DNA from: Stenotrophomonas lactitubi
GTDB lineage: Bacteria; Pseudomonadota; Gammaproteobacteria; Xanthomonadales; Xanthomonadaceae
Direction of reading: 5' to 3'
Length of the DNA stretch: 64,000 nt
Assembly: GCF_002803515.1 (NCBI RefSeq)
Contig: NZ_PHQX01000001.1
Coordinates: 1,488,001 to 1,552,000, forward strand
Shown: positions 32,337 to 40,768 of the stretch, piece after piece
Position numbering within the stretch: position 1 is the first letter of the stretch
Layout: each line of letters starts with the position of its first letter
The notes under the pieces: generated by a model
Database searches by the model: none
What the model was told of the DNA's origin: nothing
What the model saw: only the letters and a program-made list of their open reading frames with translations
Program-made: the position numbers and the translations under genes

Positions 32337-33233
32337 TCATGAATGCGCACAGATCCGCTCGCGCAACCAGCGATGCGCCGGATCGCGATGCACGCGCTCA
32401 TGCCAGAGCATCACCATCTCGAACCCCGGCACATCGAGGGGTGCTTCAACCGCCTTCAAGGCCGGATCCTGCGCGACCAGGCGCGACGGCATCATCGCCA
32501 CCAGATCCGTGCGCAGCAGCACGCTGCGCAGGAACAGGAAGTGCGGCACCGACAGCACCACGTTGCGACGCGCGCCGGCATGCGCCAACGCGCTGTCGGT
32601 GCCGCCATGGAAGCCGCCGCCATCCGGTGACACGATCACATGGTCCAGTGCGCAGAACTGCTTCAGCGTCGGCCGCCGCTTGAGTCGTGGATGATCGCGG
32701 CGCCCGGCCAGTACGTAGCGCTCCTGGAACAGCGGGCGATGATGCAGCGAGGGAGGCGCGTCGGAGGTGATGTGGAGCGCGAGATCGATCTCGCCGCGTT
32801 CGCTCTGCGCCACCATCTGGGCTGGTGCCAGGCTGACGACCGCAATGCGGGTGCCGGGTGCACGCTGGCGCAGGTCGGCCATCGCCGGCAGGACGATCGT
32901 GGTTTCGCCGAAGTCCGACGCCATGATCCGCCATGTCTGCGTGGCCTGGGCAGGATCGAACGCCTGTACCGGCGCGACCGCGCGCTGCACTGCGGCCAGT
33001 GCCTCGGCCAACGGCTCGCGCAGCGCATCGGCCCGCGCGGTGGCACGCATGCCGCGTGGCCCCGGCAGCAGCAGTGGATCATCGAACAGGTCTCGCAGGC
33101 GCGCCAGCTGCACGCTGACGGTGGGCTGGGCCAGATGCAGGCGCTCGGCGGCGCGGGTGACGTTCTGCTCTTCCAGCAAGGCCTGCAGGGTCACCAGCAG
33201 GTTGAGGTCGATACGACGCAGGGTATTGTCCAT
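32337..33233 (-). CDS. LysR-family transcriptional regulator
   Basis: A 298-residue LTTR of the NodD/LinR-like type: LRRIDLNLLVTLQALLEEQN at the N-terminus, then HTH RAAERLHLAQPTVSVQLARL, then the effector domain (WRIMASDFGETTIVLPAMAD). It is divergent from an NQO1-like quinone reductase gene across 84 bp, its probable target. The effector is unknown. ATG 33233 gives the standard N-terminus. Confidence 0.93.
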   Translation of the reverse strand: MDNTLRRIDLNLLVTLQALLEEQNVTRAAERLHLAQPTVSVQLARLRDLFDDPLLLPGPRGMRATARADALREPLAEALAAVQRAVAPVQAFDPAQATQTWRIMASDFGETTIVLPAMADLRQRAPGTRIAVVSLAPAQMVAQSERGEIDLALHITSDAPPSLHHRPLFQERYVLAGRRDHPRLKRRPTLKQFCALDHVIVSPDGGGFHGGTDSALAHAGARRNVVLSVPHFLFLRSVLLRTDLVAMMPSRLVAQDPALKAVEAPLDVPGFEMVMLWHERVHRDPAHRWLRERICAHS

Positions 33234-33317
33234 GGCAATGCCGGGGATTGCAGGAATTCATTTCAACTATAGCGCGGCGACGCCTAACGTGGCCGGCATC
33301 CCCTCCTTGGTGCCACC

Positions 33318-34097
33318 ATGAACGTTCTGCTTGTCTACGCCCACCCCGAACCCACTTCGCTCAACGGCACCCTGAAGGCCTTCACGGTCGAGCGCCTGCA
33401 ACGTGCCGGCCACACCGTGCAGGTGTCCGATCTGCATGCCATGCAATGGAAGGCGCAGATCGACGCCGACGATCACATCGGGCGGGATCCTTCGCTGCCG
33501 TTCCACGCTTCACTGGATTCTCGCGAAGCCTTCAAGACCGGCCGTCAGAGTGCAGACATCGCTGCCGAACAGGAAAAACTGCGCTGGGCCGACGCGGTGA
33601 TCCTGCAGTTTCCGCTGTGGTGGTTCTCGATGCCGGCCATCCTCAAGGGGTGGGTGGACCGCGTGTACGCCTATGGTTTTGCGTATGGCGTCGGCGAGCA
33701 TTCCGATCGGCACTGGGGCGACCGCTATGGCGAGGGCGCGATGTCCGGCAAGCGCGCGATGCTGGTGGTGACCACCGGCGGCTGGGAGTCGCACTACGGT
33801 CCGCGCGGCATCAATGGGCCGATCGACGATGTGCTGTTCCCGATCCAGCACGGCATCCTGTTCTATCCCGGCTTTGACGTGCTGCCCGCGCATGTGATCT
33901 ACCGCAGCAGTCGTATCGATGACGCGTCGCTGCCTGCCGTGCTGGAGGGTCTGGGTGCGCGGCTGGATGGGCTGGCGAGCGATCCGGTGATTGCCTACCG
34001 GCGGCAGAACGGCGGTGATTACCTGATCCCGTCGCTGGAGCTGCGGCCGGAGTTGGCTGAGGGAGAGGCAGGGTTGCGAGTTCACCTCGAACCGTGA
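33318..34097 (+). CDS. NAD(P)H dehydrogenase (quinone), flavodoxin-like fold
   Basis: A 259-residue flavoprotein of the NQO1/YwrO-type flavodoxin-2 family: MNVLLVYAHPEPTSLNGTLK at the N-terminus, the FMN/FAD-binding segment ILQFPLWWFSMPAILKGWVD (about 95-114), and VVTTGGWESHYGPRGING. Such enzymes carry out two-electron reduction of quinones or related electrophiles with NAD(P)H. It is divergent from the LysR gene at 33233. The start at 33318 is the only one that keeps the first beta strand. Confidence 0.92.
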   Translation: MNVLLVYAHPEPTSLNGTLKAFTVERLQRAGHTVQVSDLHAMQWKAQIDADDHIGRDPSLPFHASLDSREAFKTGRQSADIAAEQEKLRWADAVILQFPLWWFSMPAILKGWVDRVYAYGFAYGVGEHSDRHWGDRYGEGAMSGKRAMLVVTTGGWESHYGPRGINGPIDDVLFPIQHGILFYPGFDVLPAHVIYRSSRIDDASLPAVLEGLGARLDGLASDPVIAYRRQNGGDYLIPSLELRPELAEGEAGLRVHLEP

Positions 34098-34201
34098 GTG
34101 GCGCATTCGCCTCTGGAAACGCGACGGAGATTCTGTAGGTTAGGCAGTCCAGCGGCGCTCGCTGTAGCCGCCCTCAGTGAACTCAAGGATACGCAGGTCC
34201 A

Positions 34202-34708
34202 TTGAAGACGGAATTCAACTTCACCCTCAGATACCACTTGCCTGATACCTCGATTGATCAAGGTGTCCTCGAGCGGCGCCTGCTCGATGCTGGATGTGGA
34301 GATGCACTGCCGGGCATAGGGAGCGTGGCGAGGCTGGCGCTGGAATTCTGTCGTGAGGCGAGCAGTGCCGCTGAGGCGATGCGCTCCGCGCTGGCAGACG
34401 TCCAGCGTGCCGTACCCGATGCAGAGCTGATCGAAGTCAGTCCCGATCTGGTAGGGCTGACGGATTTCGCTGATCTGCTGGGCATGTCACGGCAGAACAT
34501 GCGCAAGTTGCTGCTCGCGCACCCGCAGACGTTTCCGGCACCGGTGCACGAAGGCAGCGCGTCGATCTGGCACCTGGCCGATATTCTTTCGTGGATGCAG
34601 GCGCGCGGCAGCCAGAAGGTCAGCAGCGAGCTGGCGGAGCTCGCTGCTGCGGCGCTTCAGATCAATGTGGCGAAGGAGCAGGAACGGCTGGTTAGCCATC
34701 CCGGCTGA
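34202..34708 (+). CDS. Small helix-turn-helix DNA-binding protein
   Basis: A 168-residue protein. The N-terminal half (EFNFTLRYHLPDTSIDQGVL, DALPGIGSVARLALEFCREA) resembles an alpha/beta ferredoxin-like unit. The C-terminal half holds a MerR/AlpA-like HTH (LVGLTDFADLLGMSRQNMRK, FPAPVHEGSASIWHLADILS). Similar stand-alone proteins occur in many proteobacteria with no known role. The start is a TTG at 34202 with AGG close upstream. It stands alone, with no partner toxin or phage gene visible. Confidence 0.72.
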   Translation: MKTEFNFTLRYHLPDTSIDQGVLERRLLDAGCGDALPGIGSVARLALEFCREASSAAEAMRSALADVQRAVPDAELIEVSPDLVGLTDFADLLGMSRQNMRKLLLAHPQTFPAPVHEGSASIWHLADILSWMQARGSQKVSSELAELAAAALQINVAKEQERLVSHPG

Positions 34709-34729
34709 GGGTCGCTGCGCGACAGGCCA

Positions 34730-35806
34730 TTACAGTTCCACCCGCTCCCACCAGCGCGTTCCCGCGGTCGGTGCCTGCATGTCCAGTGCCTCGCCCATCA
34801 TCGGCGTGGCCACCGGCACGTTCTTCGCCGCAGCCAATGCGCTGATGCGTTCGAACGGCTGCTGCCATTCGTGCAGGGCCAGGTCGAAGGTGCCGTTGTG
34901 GATCGGCAGCAGCCACTTGCCGCGCAGGTCCAGGTGCGCCTGCAGGGTCTGTTCGGGCTGCATGTGCACGAACGCCCAGCGCTGATCGTAGGCGCCGGTT
35001 TCGATCATCGTCAGGTCGAACGGGCCGTACTTCTCGCCGATGGCCTTGAAGCCATCGAAGTAGCCGGTATCGCCGCTGAAGAAGATGCGGAAGTCGCCGT
35101 CCTGGATCACCCACGAGGCCCACAGGCTGCGATCGCTGTCACCCAGGCCGCGGCCGGAGAAATGCTGGCCGGGCGTGGCGGTCAGGCGCAGGCCAGCGGC
35201 TTCGGTGGACTGCCACCAGTCCAGCTGTTCGACCTTGGCCGCATCCACGCCCCAGGCAATCAGCTGGTCGCCTACACCCAGCGGCGCGATGAAGCGCGCG
35301 GTCTTGCCGGCCAGCTTCATCACGGCCGCGTGGTCTAGGTGGTCGTAGTGGTTGTGCGAGAGGATCACGCCGGCAATCGGCGGCAGTTCGTCGATGCTGA
35401 TCGGCGGTGCATGGAAGCGCGCCGGTCCCATCCATTGCACCGGTGAGGCGCGTTCGGAGAACACCGGATCGGTCAGCCAGTACTGGCCGCGCAGCTTCAG
35501 CAGGATCGTCGAATGGCCGAGCCGGAACAGGCTGCGGTCAGGCGCTGCGTCCAGCGTGGCGCGGTCCAGCGTCTGCACCGGAATGGGGTGGTTGGGCACG
35601 GTGCCCTTGGGCTTGTTGAACAGGAAGGTCCACCAGATCTCCAGGCCATCGCGCAGGCCCATTGCCGGCTTCGGCAGGGCGTTGCGGAACTTGCCTTCGC
35701 GGTACTGCGGCGAATCGGGGAAGTCGGGGAGGGACCAGGATTTGCAGAAGGTATAGGTGGTCACGGCGAGGATTCCGAGCAGGAGGACAAGGAGCAGGCG
35801 CTTCAT
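34730..35806 (-). CDS. Metallo-beta-lactamase-fold hydrolase (UlaG/NAPE-PLD-like), membrane-anchored
   Basis: A 358-residue protein with one N-terminal membrane segment (LLLVLLLGILAVTTYTF) and an MBL-fold domain: FRLGHSTILLKLRGQYWLTD, the zinc motif HNHYDHLDH (151-159), ATPGQHFSGRG, FSGDTGYFDGF. This subgroup includes NAPE-PLD-like and UlaG-like hydrolases, so a phosphodiester or lactone substrate is possible. It is divergent from a TetR gene, with two matching palindromes in the 103-bp gap, which predicts repression by that TetR. The start at 35806 places the membrane segment at the N-terminus. Confidence 0.9.
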   Translation of the reverse strand: MKRLLLVLLLGILAVTTYTFCKSWSLPDFPDSPQYREGKFRNALPKPAMGLRDGLEIWWTFLFNKPKGTVPNHPIPVQTLDRATLDAAPDRSLFRLGHSTILLKLRGQYWLTDPVFSERASPVQWMGPARFHAPPISIDELPPIAGVILSHNHYDHLDHAAVMKLAGKTARFIAPLGVGDQLIAWGVDAAKVEQLDWWQSTEAAGLRLTATPGQHFSGRGLGDSDRSLWASWVIQDGDFRIFFSGDTGYFDGFKAIGEKYGPFDLTMIETGAYDQRWAFVHMQPEQTLQAHLDLRGKWLLPIHNGTFDLALHEWQQPFERISALAAAKNVPVATPMMGEALDMQAPTAGTRWWERVEL

Positions 35807-35823
35807 GGGTGACGTCCGCAGGG

Positions 35824-35874
35824 TACACTGCACAGTGTAGTTTCCGATTTCCGGAAAGTACACTGGCGGGTGTA
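35824..35874. promoter_or_regulatory. Two TetR-type operator sites in a divergent promoter
   Basis: TACACTG-CA-CAGTGTA (35824-35839) is a perfect dyad. TACACTG-GC-GGGTGTA (35859-35874) is a second, slightly imperfect copy, with centres 35 bp apart. Both lie between the MBL-fold gene and the divergent TetR gene, so the TetR protein is the likely ligand. Confidence 0.75.
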
Positions 35875-35909
35875 AAATGGGTGCGTTCGTTCAGCTATCT
35901 GGTCCCGCC

Positions 35910-36521
35910 ATGTCCCGTTCCCCGCAACGCCTTACCGACCGCAAACGCGAGGCCATCGTCCGCGCGGCGGTGGAGGAGTTCCGGTCGGCCGGCTACGAGG
36001 CGACCAGCATGGATCGCATCGCGGCGGTGGCTGGCGTCTCCAAGCGCACCGTCTACAACCACTTCCCGAGCAAGGAAGAACTGTTCGCGCTGATCCTGGA
36101 AGAGCTGTGGCACAGCAGCGTGGCCAGCGTCGAGTTGCCGTACCGTGCCGACCAGCCGCTGGAGGTGCAGCTGCTGCAGCTGCTGCGGCAGAAACTGGAC
36201 CTGCTGGGCGATGCCAACTTCATTGATCTGGCGCGGGTGGCGATGGCCGAGATCATCCATTCGCCGGAGCGTGCGCAGGCGATCGTCTGCCGCATGGGCG
36301 AGAAGGAGAGTGGCGTCAGCGCGTGGATCCGTGCGGCGATTGCCGATGGGCGGCTGCGCGAGGTCGATCCGGAGTTCGCCGGCCATCAGCTGCAGGGCCT
36401 GGTGAAGAGCTTCGCGTTCTGGCCGCAGGTGACGATGGGCCAGGCGCCGCTGGCACCAGCCGAACGTACGCGCGTGGCCGAGTCGGCGGTGGCCATGTTC
36501 CTCGGCTTCTACGCGGTGTAG
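35910..36521 (+). CDS. TetR/AcrR-family regulator
   Basis: A 203-residue TetR repressor. Its HTH is EFRSAGYEATSMDRIAAVAG, VSKRTVYNHFPSKEELFALI (about 20-58), with a C-terminal domain of the AcrR_C type (RVAESAVAMFLGFYAV). It is divergent from the MBL-fold hydrolase, and two palindromes between them are the probable operators. ATG 35910 gives the usual short basic N-terminus (MSRSPQRLTDRKRE). Confidence 0.92.
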   Translation: MSRSPQRLTDRKREAIVRAAVEEFRSAGYEATSMDRIAAVAGVSKRTVYNHFPSKEELFALILEELWHSSVASVELPYRADQPLEVQLLQLLRQKLDLLGDANFIDLARVAMAEIIHSPERAQAIVCRMGEKESGVSAWIRAAIADGRLREVDPEFAGHQLQGLVKSFAFWPQVTMGQAPLAPAERTRVAESAVAMFLGFYAV

Positions 36522-36537
36522 AGCCCGGCCTGCGCGA

Positions 36538-37170
36538 TCAGTGCGCGCCCAGATGCCTGAGGTAAGCGCAGAACATGTCGGCCACCGCATCGGCATAAGT
36601 GCGCATCTGCGCTGCGGTGCGCGGTTCACTGGAGAATTCGCGGCCGGTGGCACCCAGCGTGGTGTCGATCAGATCGACCGCCAGCTGGCGCGTGCCCACC
36701 GAGGCCTGCGGCAGCACTTCGGCCATGAACGCGAGCATCGCATCGTCGGACTCGCTGCGTGCTTCCTGCGCTTCCGGCGCATCGCGGTACAGCGGCGCGG
36801 CATCGTTCAACGCGCCACGGGTCTGCGCTTCCTCGCATTCCGACACGATGAAGGCATGCACCAACGTGCGCAGGCGCTGCAGGTGCGGTTGCCGTGTGTC
36901 CTGCAGGATGTCGCGCAGCATCGCGCCGGTCTGCTGCCACTCATCGCGCTGCAGACGGAACAGGATTGCTGCCTTGTTGGGAAAGTACTGGTACAGCGAA
37001 CCGACGCTGACGCCGGCGCGTTCGGCCACCCGCGCGGTGGTGAACCGAGGGGCGCCTTCATGCTTCAAAACCTGAGCAGCGGCTTCGAGGATGGCCGCGA
37101 CCAGGTCGTTCGATCGTGACTGGCGAGGCTGTTTTCTCGAGGAAATCTGCGGCGGGCGGCGCTCGGACAT
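36538..37170 (-). CDS. TetR-family regulator
   Basis: A 210-residue TetR protein. A basic N-terminal tail (SSRKQPRQSRSND) precedes the HTH (RFTTARVAERAGVSVGSLYQ, YFPNKAAILFRLQRDEW). The C-terminal domain is of a group often next to SAM-dependent methyltransferase or oxidoreductase genes. It is divergent from the O-methyltransferase gene at 37274. Inverted AATGCGAAT/ATTCGCATT copies in that gap are candidate binding sites. Confidence 0.92.
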   Translation of the reverse strand: MSERRPPQISSRKQPRQSRSNDLVAAILEAAAQVLKHEGAPRFTTARVAERAGVSVGSLYQYFPNKAAILFRLQRDEWQQTGAMLRDILQDTRQPHLQRLRTLVHAFIVSECEEAQTRGALNDAAPLYRDAPEAQEARSESDDAMLAFMAEVLPQASVGTRQLAVDLIDTTLGATGREFSSEPRTAAQMRTYADAVADMFCAYLRHLGAH

Positions 37171-37181
37171 GGCGGTTTTCC

Positions 37182-37242
37182 AATGCGAATAGGCGGAACG
37201 GGGGATCGTCCGTATTCTTGATTGCGACGAATCATTCGCATT
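37182..37242. promoter_or_regulatory. Inverted repeats between TetR and O-methyltransferase genes
   Basis: AATGCGAAT (37182-37190) is repeated inverted as ATTCGCATT (37234-37242). The latter overlaps CGAAT-C-ATTCG (37228-37238), a local dyad. The sites flank the shared promoter region of the TetR gene and the O-methyltransferase gene and are plausible TetR operators. Confidence 0.5.
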
Positions 37243-37273
37243 CTAACTCCGCCACCGAGAGGAACCTCCGCCC

Positions 37274-37933
37274 ATGTCCACCCTGATCTCCACCCCGGTT
37301 GCGCCCCTCCTGGCGCGCCTGTTCACCGAAGCCGACAGCGCGCTCAGCCCGGCCTTGACCGCTGTTTCCGCCGAAGAGCGGCAGCGACTGCTCGGCAGCC
37401 GTACCGAATACCGGCGCCTGTACGGCGAGCTGCTGAAGGACCTGTGGCTGCCGGTGTCGCCGGAAACCGGCAGCCTGCTGTACCTGCTGGCGCGCAGCAG
37501 CGGTGCCCGTACCATCGTCGAGTTCGGTACGTCGTTCGGCATCTCCAGCATCCATCTGGCCGCTGCGTTGCGTGACAACGGCGGCGGTCGCCTGATCACC
37601 ACCGAATTCGAGCCGGAGAAGGCGCGCCGTGCCGCCGGCCACCTGCGTGAAGCAGGCCTGGACGACCTGGTGGAGATCCGCGTAGGCGATGCACTGGAGA
37701 CGCTGGCAGTGGACCTGCCCGATACCATCGATCTGGTGCTGCTCGATGGCGCCAAGGTGCTGTACGACGATGTGCTGGACCTGCTGCAGGAGCGCCTGCG
37801 CCCGGGCGCGCTGGTGGTGGCCGACAATGCTGACGACAGCCCGCGCTACCAGCAGCGCATGCGCTCGGGCAGCGCCGGCTATCTGTCGGTCCCGTTCGCC
37901 GAGGATGTCGAACTGTCGATGCGCCTCGCCTGA
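37274..37933 (+). CDS. SAM-dependent O-methyltransferase (family 3 type)
   Basis: A 219-residue class I methyltransferase. Motif I is VEFGTSFGISSIHLA (about 82-96), the acidic residue for the ribose is in TTEFEPEKA, and IDLVLLDGAKVLYDDVLDLL carries the catalytic/metal region. It resembles catechol or caffeoyl-CoA-type O-methyltransferases; the acceptor is unknown. It is divergent from a TetR gene and convergent with the EAL gene 7 bp away. Confidence 0.9.
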   Translation: MSTLISTPVAPLLARLFTEADSALSPALTAVSAEERQRLLGSRTEYRRLYGELLKDLWLPVSPETGSLLYLLARSSGARTIVEFGTSFGISSIHLAAALRDNGGGRLITTEFEPEKARRAAGHLREAGLDDLVEIRVGDALETLAVDLPDTIDLVLLDGAKVLYDDVLDLLQERLRPGALVVADNADDSPRYQQRMRSGSAGYLSVPFAEDVELSMRLA

Positions 37934-37940
37934 AAGACGC

Positions 37941-39887
37941 TCATGCCAGCTGCCGGAACTGTTCCGGCGGCAGGGCGTGTGCATACAGATAGCCCTGGCC
38001 GACATCCACTCCCAGCGCACGCAGCAGTTGTTCCTGTGCCGTGGTTTCGGTGCCTTCAGCGACGACGATGGCACCGCAGCGGTGCGCCACCTCCACGATG
38101 AAACGGACGATGGACTGCGACTTGGCATCGGCCAACGTGGCGATCAGCGCCCGTTCGATCTTGACCTCGGCCACCGACAGCTGCGACAGCAGGATCAGCG
38201 TCGAGTAGCCGGCGCCGAAATCGTCCAGTGACAGGCTCATGCCGGCGGCCAATAGAACCACGACGTTGGCGTCGACGACGTCGCGCTCGACGATCTCGGT
38301 CCACTCGACGATCTCCAGCCGCAACATTGCGCCGGGTATGCGTTGCTGCTCCAGCAAGGTGCACAGCCGCACGCCGAAGCCGGGTTGGCGCAGCGATTCG
38401 GCGGACACGTTTACCGCGATCGTCAGCGTGTGCCCGTCATCCCGGCAGTGGCCAAGGAAGGCGGTGGCCGCCTGCAGCGTGGCCCATTCCAGTTCGGCCA
38501 GACGGCCGCGGCGGCGCAGCAGTGAAACCACCCGCATCGGCGCAATCAGGTGACCATCGCCATCGCGCATCCGCAACAGCGCTTCGGCGCCGACCAGGTG
38601 GCGGTCATGCAGGCGGAACTTGGGCTGGTAATACAGCGGTGCATCGGCGTGCCGCAGCCAGTGGTCAAGCGCGGTCTCGATCAGTGCATCCACCTCGCTG
38701 TCGCGCTGGATGGGATCGTCGAAGAACACCACGCCGGATTCGATCGTGTTCAAGGCCAGGGTGACGGCGCGGAACGGGATGGAGTTGTCGTCGTGCATGG
38801 GTGGGGTCAGCTCGACCACCGCACAGCGGAACACCGGGCGGAAGCCCGGCCAGTCATCGCCGATCACCGTGGACAGGCGGTCGGCCAACGCAGGCAGCTC
38901 GGCATCCGCGCGGAGATCGGCAAGGCTTGCGTCGAACAGCAGGATCGCCAGCGCGTTGTCTCCGAACTGATAGACCTCCATCGTGCCGGCCGGCCTTGCA
39001 TGCAGCAGGGTACGGCGCACGGCTTCGGCAGTGTGTGGGTTCCACAGGCCGCTGTCATTCAGGGAGCCATAGCGCAGCAGCAGATCCTGCAGGTTGCCCA
39101 TCTCGGTCACGATCAGGCACGCGTTGCCACGGTCTTCGCTGCTGCGCCAGTGGCGTTGCAGACGCTCGTCGAGGGCGCGCAGGTTGGGTAGGCCACTGAT
39201 CGGATCGATGCGCATCCAGGCATGTTCACGTTGGCGCTGGGCATCGATCTGCGCGTCGTTGTAGACCAGTGCGAATACCGCCGCCAGCACCAGCAGCGAC
39301 ACCGGCAGGGCCAGCACCCGCTGGGTGGCCAGCTCCAGCAAGGGCAGCTGCGCGCTGCCGATGATCGCCACGCCCAGCGCCAGGCCAAGCAGGGTCACCG
39401 CAATGCGCACCCCCCAGGCCTGCAGGATCAACCGCAGCGAGAGGTGGGTGAGCATATGCGGGTACATCCGCCCACGCAGCCAGATGCCTGCAAGCACCTG
39501 CAGCGCCGCTTCCAGGCCGGCGGGCAGGAAATACTGGGTGCCGGAGAACTGATAGCGCGCCAGCAGGCTGGCCAGCAGGCAGGTGACGCCGCCCCGCCAG
39601 CCGCCCAGCAGGCCGCTGATCAGCAGGATGTCGATGCCGAGGTTGAGCTTGACCACGCCTTGCGCGTAGCCGGCCACGAACCAGGAGTTGAACAGATAGA
39701 TCAGGCCAAGAATCGCGCCGATGTAGACGCGGCGCCCTTCGATGGCTTGACCTTGGCGGCGGGTGGCGATCAGGAACACGCCGATCATGCCGATCACTGC
39801 GGTGGCCTGCAGCAGGTACAGCGGCAGGCTGGGCAGGGCGCTGTCCAGGATCCGGGTCGAAACCCTTGATAGCGCATCCATAGCCAT
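37941..39887 (-). CDS. Membrane-bound EAL phosphodiesterase with degenerate GGDEF domain
   Basis: A 648-residue c-di-GMP signalling protein. Residues about 10-220 carry several membrane segments of the 5TM/LytS-like sensor type (GAILGLIYLFNSWFVAGYAQ, LLISGLLGGWRGGVTCLLAS). A degenerate GGDEF domain follows (signature reads FGDNA). The EAL domain has GAEALLR, VNVSAESL, LEIVEWTE, DDFGAGYS, KIER, EGTET and QGY, so the residues for hydrolysis appear present. Predicted activity is c-di-GMP breakdown at the inner membrane. ATG 39887 is chosen because AGGA lies 6 nt upstream; upstream ATGs lack a site. Confidence 0.92.
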   Translation of the reverse strand: MAMDALSRVSTRILDSALPSLPLYLLQATAVIGMIGVFLIATRRQGQAIEGRRVYIGAILGLIYLFNSWFVAGYAQGVVKLNLGIDILLISGLLGGWRGGVTCLLASLLARYQFSGTQYFLPAGLEAALQVLAGIWLRGRMYPHMLTHLSLRLILQAWGVRIAVTLLGLALGVAIIGSAQLPLLELATQRVLALPVSLLVLAAVFALVYNDAQIDAQRQREHAWMRIDPISGLPNLRALDERLQRHWRSSEDRGNACLIVTEMGNLQDLLLRYGSLNDSGLWNPHTAEAVRRTLLHARPAGTMEVYQFGDNALAILLFDASLADLRADAELPALADRLSTVIGDDWPGFRPVFRCAVVELTPPMHDDNSIPFRAVTLALNTIESGVVFFDDPIQRDSEVDALIETALDHWLRHADAPLYYQPKFRLHDRHLVGAEALLRMRDGDGHLIAPMRVVSLLRRRGRLAELEWATLQAATAFLGHCRDDGHTLTIAVNVSAESLRQPGFGVRLCTLLEQQRIPGAMLRLEIVEWTEIVERDVVDANVVVLLAAGMSLSLDDFGAGYSTLILLSQLSVAEVKIERALIATLADAKSQSIVRFIVEVAHRCGAIVVAEGTETTAQEQLLRALGVDVGQGYLYAHALPPEQFRQLA

Positions 39888-39980
39888 AGCCGGTCCTGTG
39901 TGCGGCCAACTGCCAGTAGCCGCAGGGTAAACCACGGCCGCGTGTGCGGCCAAACCGGGGTTGCCAGCCTGTGCTGAGCG

Positions 39981-40697
39981 TTAGTAACGCGGATCGGCGA
40001 TCGCAGGCAGCACCAGCTCACGGACGAAACTGGAGGGCGAGAGCTGCAGCAGAGCGCGCACCATCGCCACCACGTCGTGCACCGGCACGTACTCGCCATT
40101 GCCGCGTGCGGCGGCCTGCTGCAGGGGCACCGACAGTGCATCGTCGGTATTGAGGTAGCCCAGCTGCAGCGTCGTCACGGCCAGCCGCTGCTGGCGGAAG
40201 CCTTCGCGCAGGGCATCGGCGACGCCGTTGAGCGCGAACTTGGACGCGCCAAAGGCCACCTCGGGGCGGCCACTGCGCGGCAGCGCCGAGGTTGAGCCGG
40301 TCAACACCAGCTGCGGGCGGCGTCCGCCGAGCACGCGCGGCAGCAACTGCTTGAGCAGCAGCAGGGTGGCGGTGATGTTGACGTCCACCAGCTGCGCCAG
40401 CGCGCTGTCACTTTCGTTGAGGAAATCGTAGTCGTCACTGAATGCGGTCTCCTCCCAGATGCCGAGATTGTGGATGAGCACATCGAGATCCGGCGGCGAC
40501 TGCGCTGCGATGCTGGCGGCCGCCCGTGCCGGCTGGCTCAGGTCTGCTTCTATCCAGTGCAGGTCGACGCCCCCGCCGCAGTCCAGCTGCGTGGGGCGTG
40601 TACGCGACACACCGATGACGGTATCGCCGGGCTGGCAGAGGCCTTCCACGAAGGCGCGGCCGAGGCCTTTGCTGGCGCCGATGACCATGAGTTTCAT
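39981..40697 (-). CDS. SDR-family protein lacking the catalytic tyrosine
   Basis: A 238-residue short-chain dehydrogenase-like protein with GASKGLGRAF at the cofactor loop, IHNLG in place of NNAG, and GSTSAL with the catalytic serine. The expected Tyr-x-x-x-Lys reads F-G-A-S-K (codon TTT), so the general acid/base tyrosine is replaced by phenylalanine. It may be inactive as a dehydrogenase, or act by another residue or as a binding protein. It is divergent from the aminoglycoside kinase gene with 71 bp between. Confidence 0.85.
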   Translation of the reverse strand: MKLMVIGASKGLGRAFVEGLCQPGDTVIGVSRTRPTQLDCGGGVDLHWIEADLSQPARAAASIAAQSPPDLDVLIHNLGIWEETAFSDDYDFLNESDSALAQLVDVNITATLLLLKQLLPRVLGGRRPQLVLTGSTSALPRSGRPEVAFGASKFALNGVADALREGFRQQRLAVTTLQLGYLNTDDALSVPLQQAAARGNGEYVPVHDVVAMVRALLQLSPSSFVRELVLPAIADPRY

Positions 40698-40768
40698 GCG
40701 ATGTCCTTTGCTGTGAAGTGTCCGCTTCGGAGAGAATCCAGGCTGTGACCGGGGCCGGAGCGGTGGAG

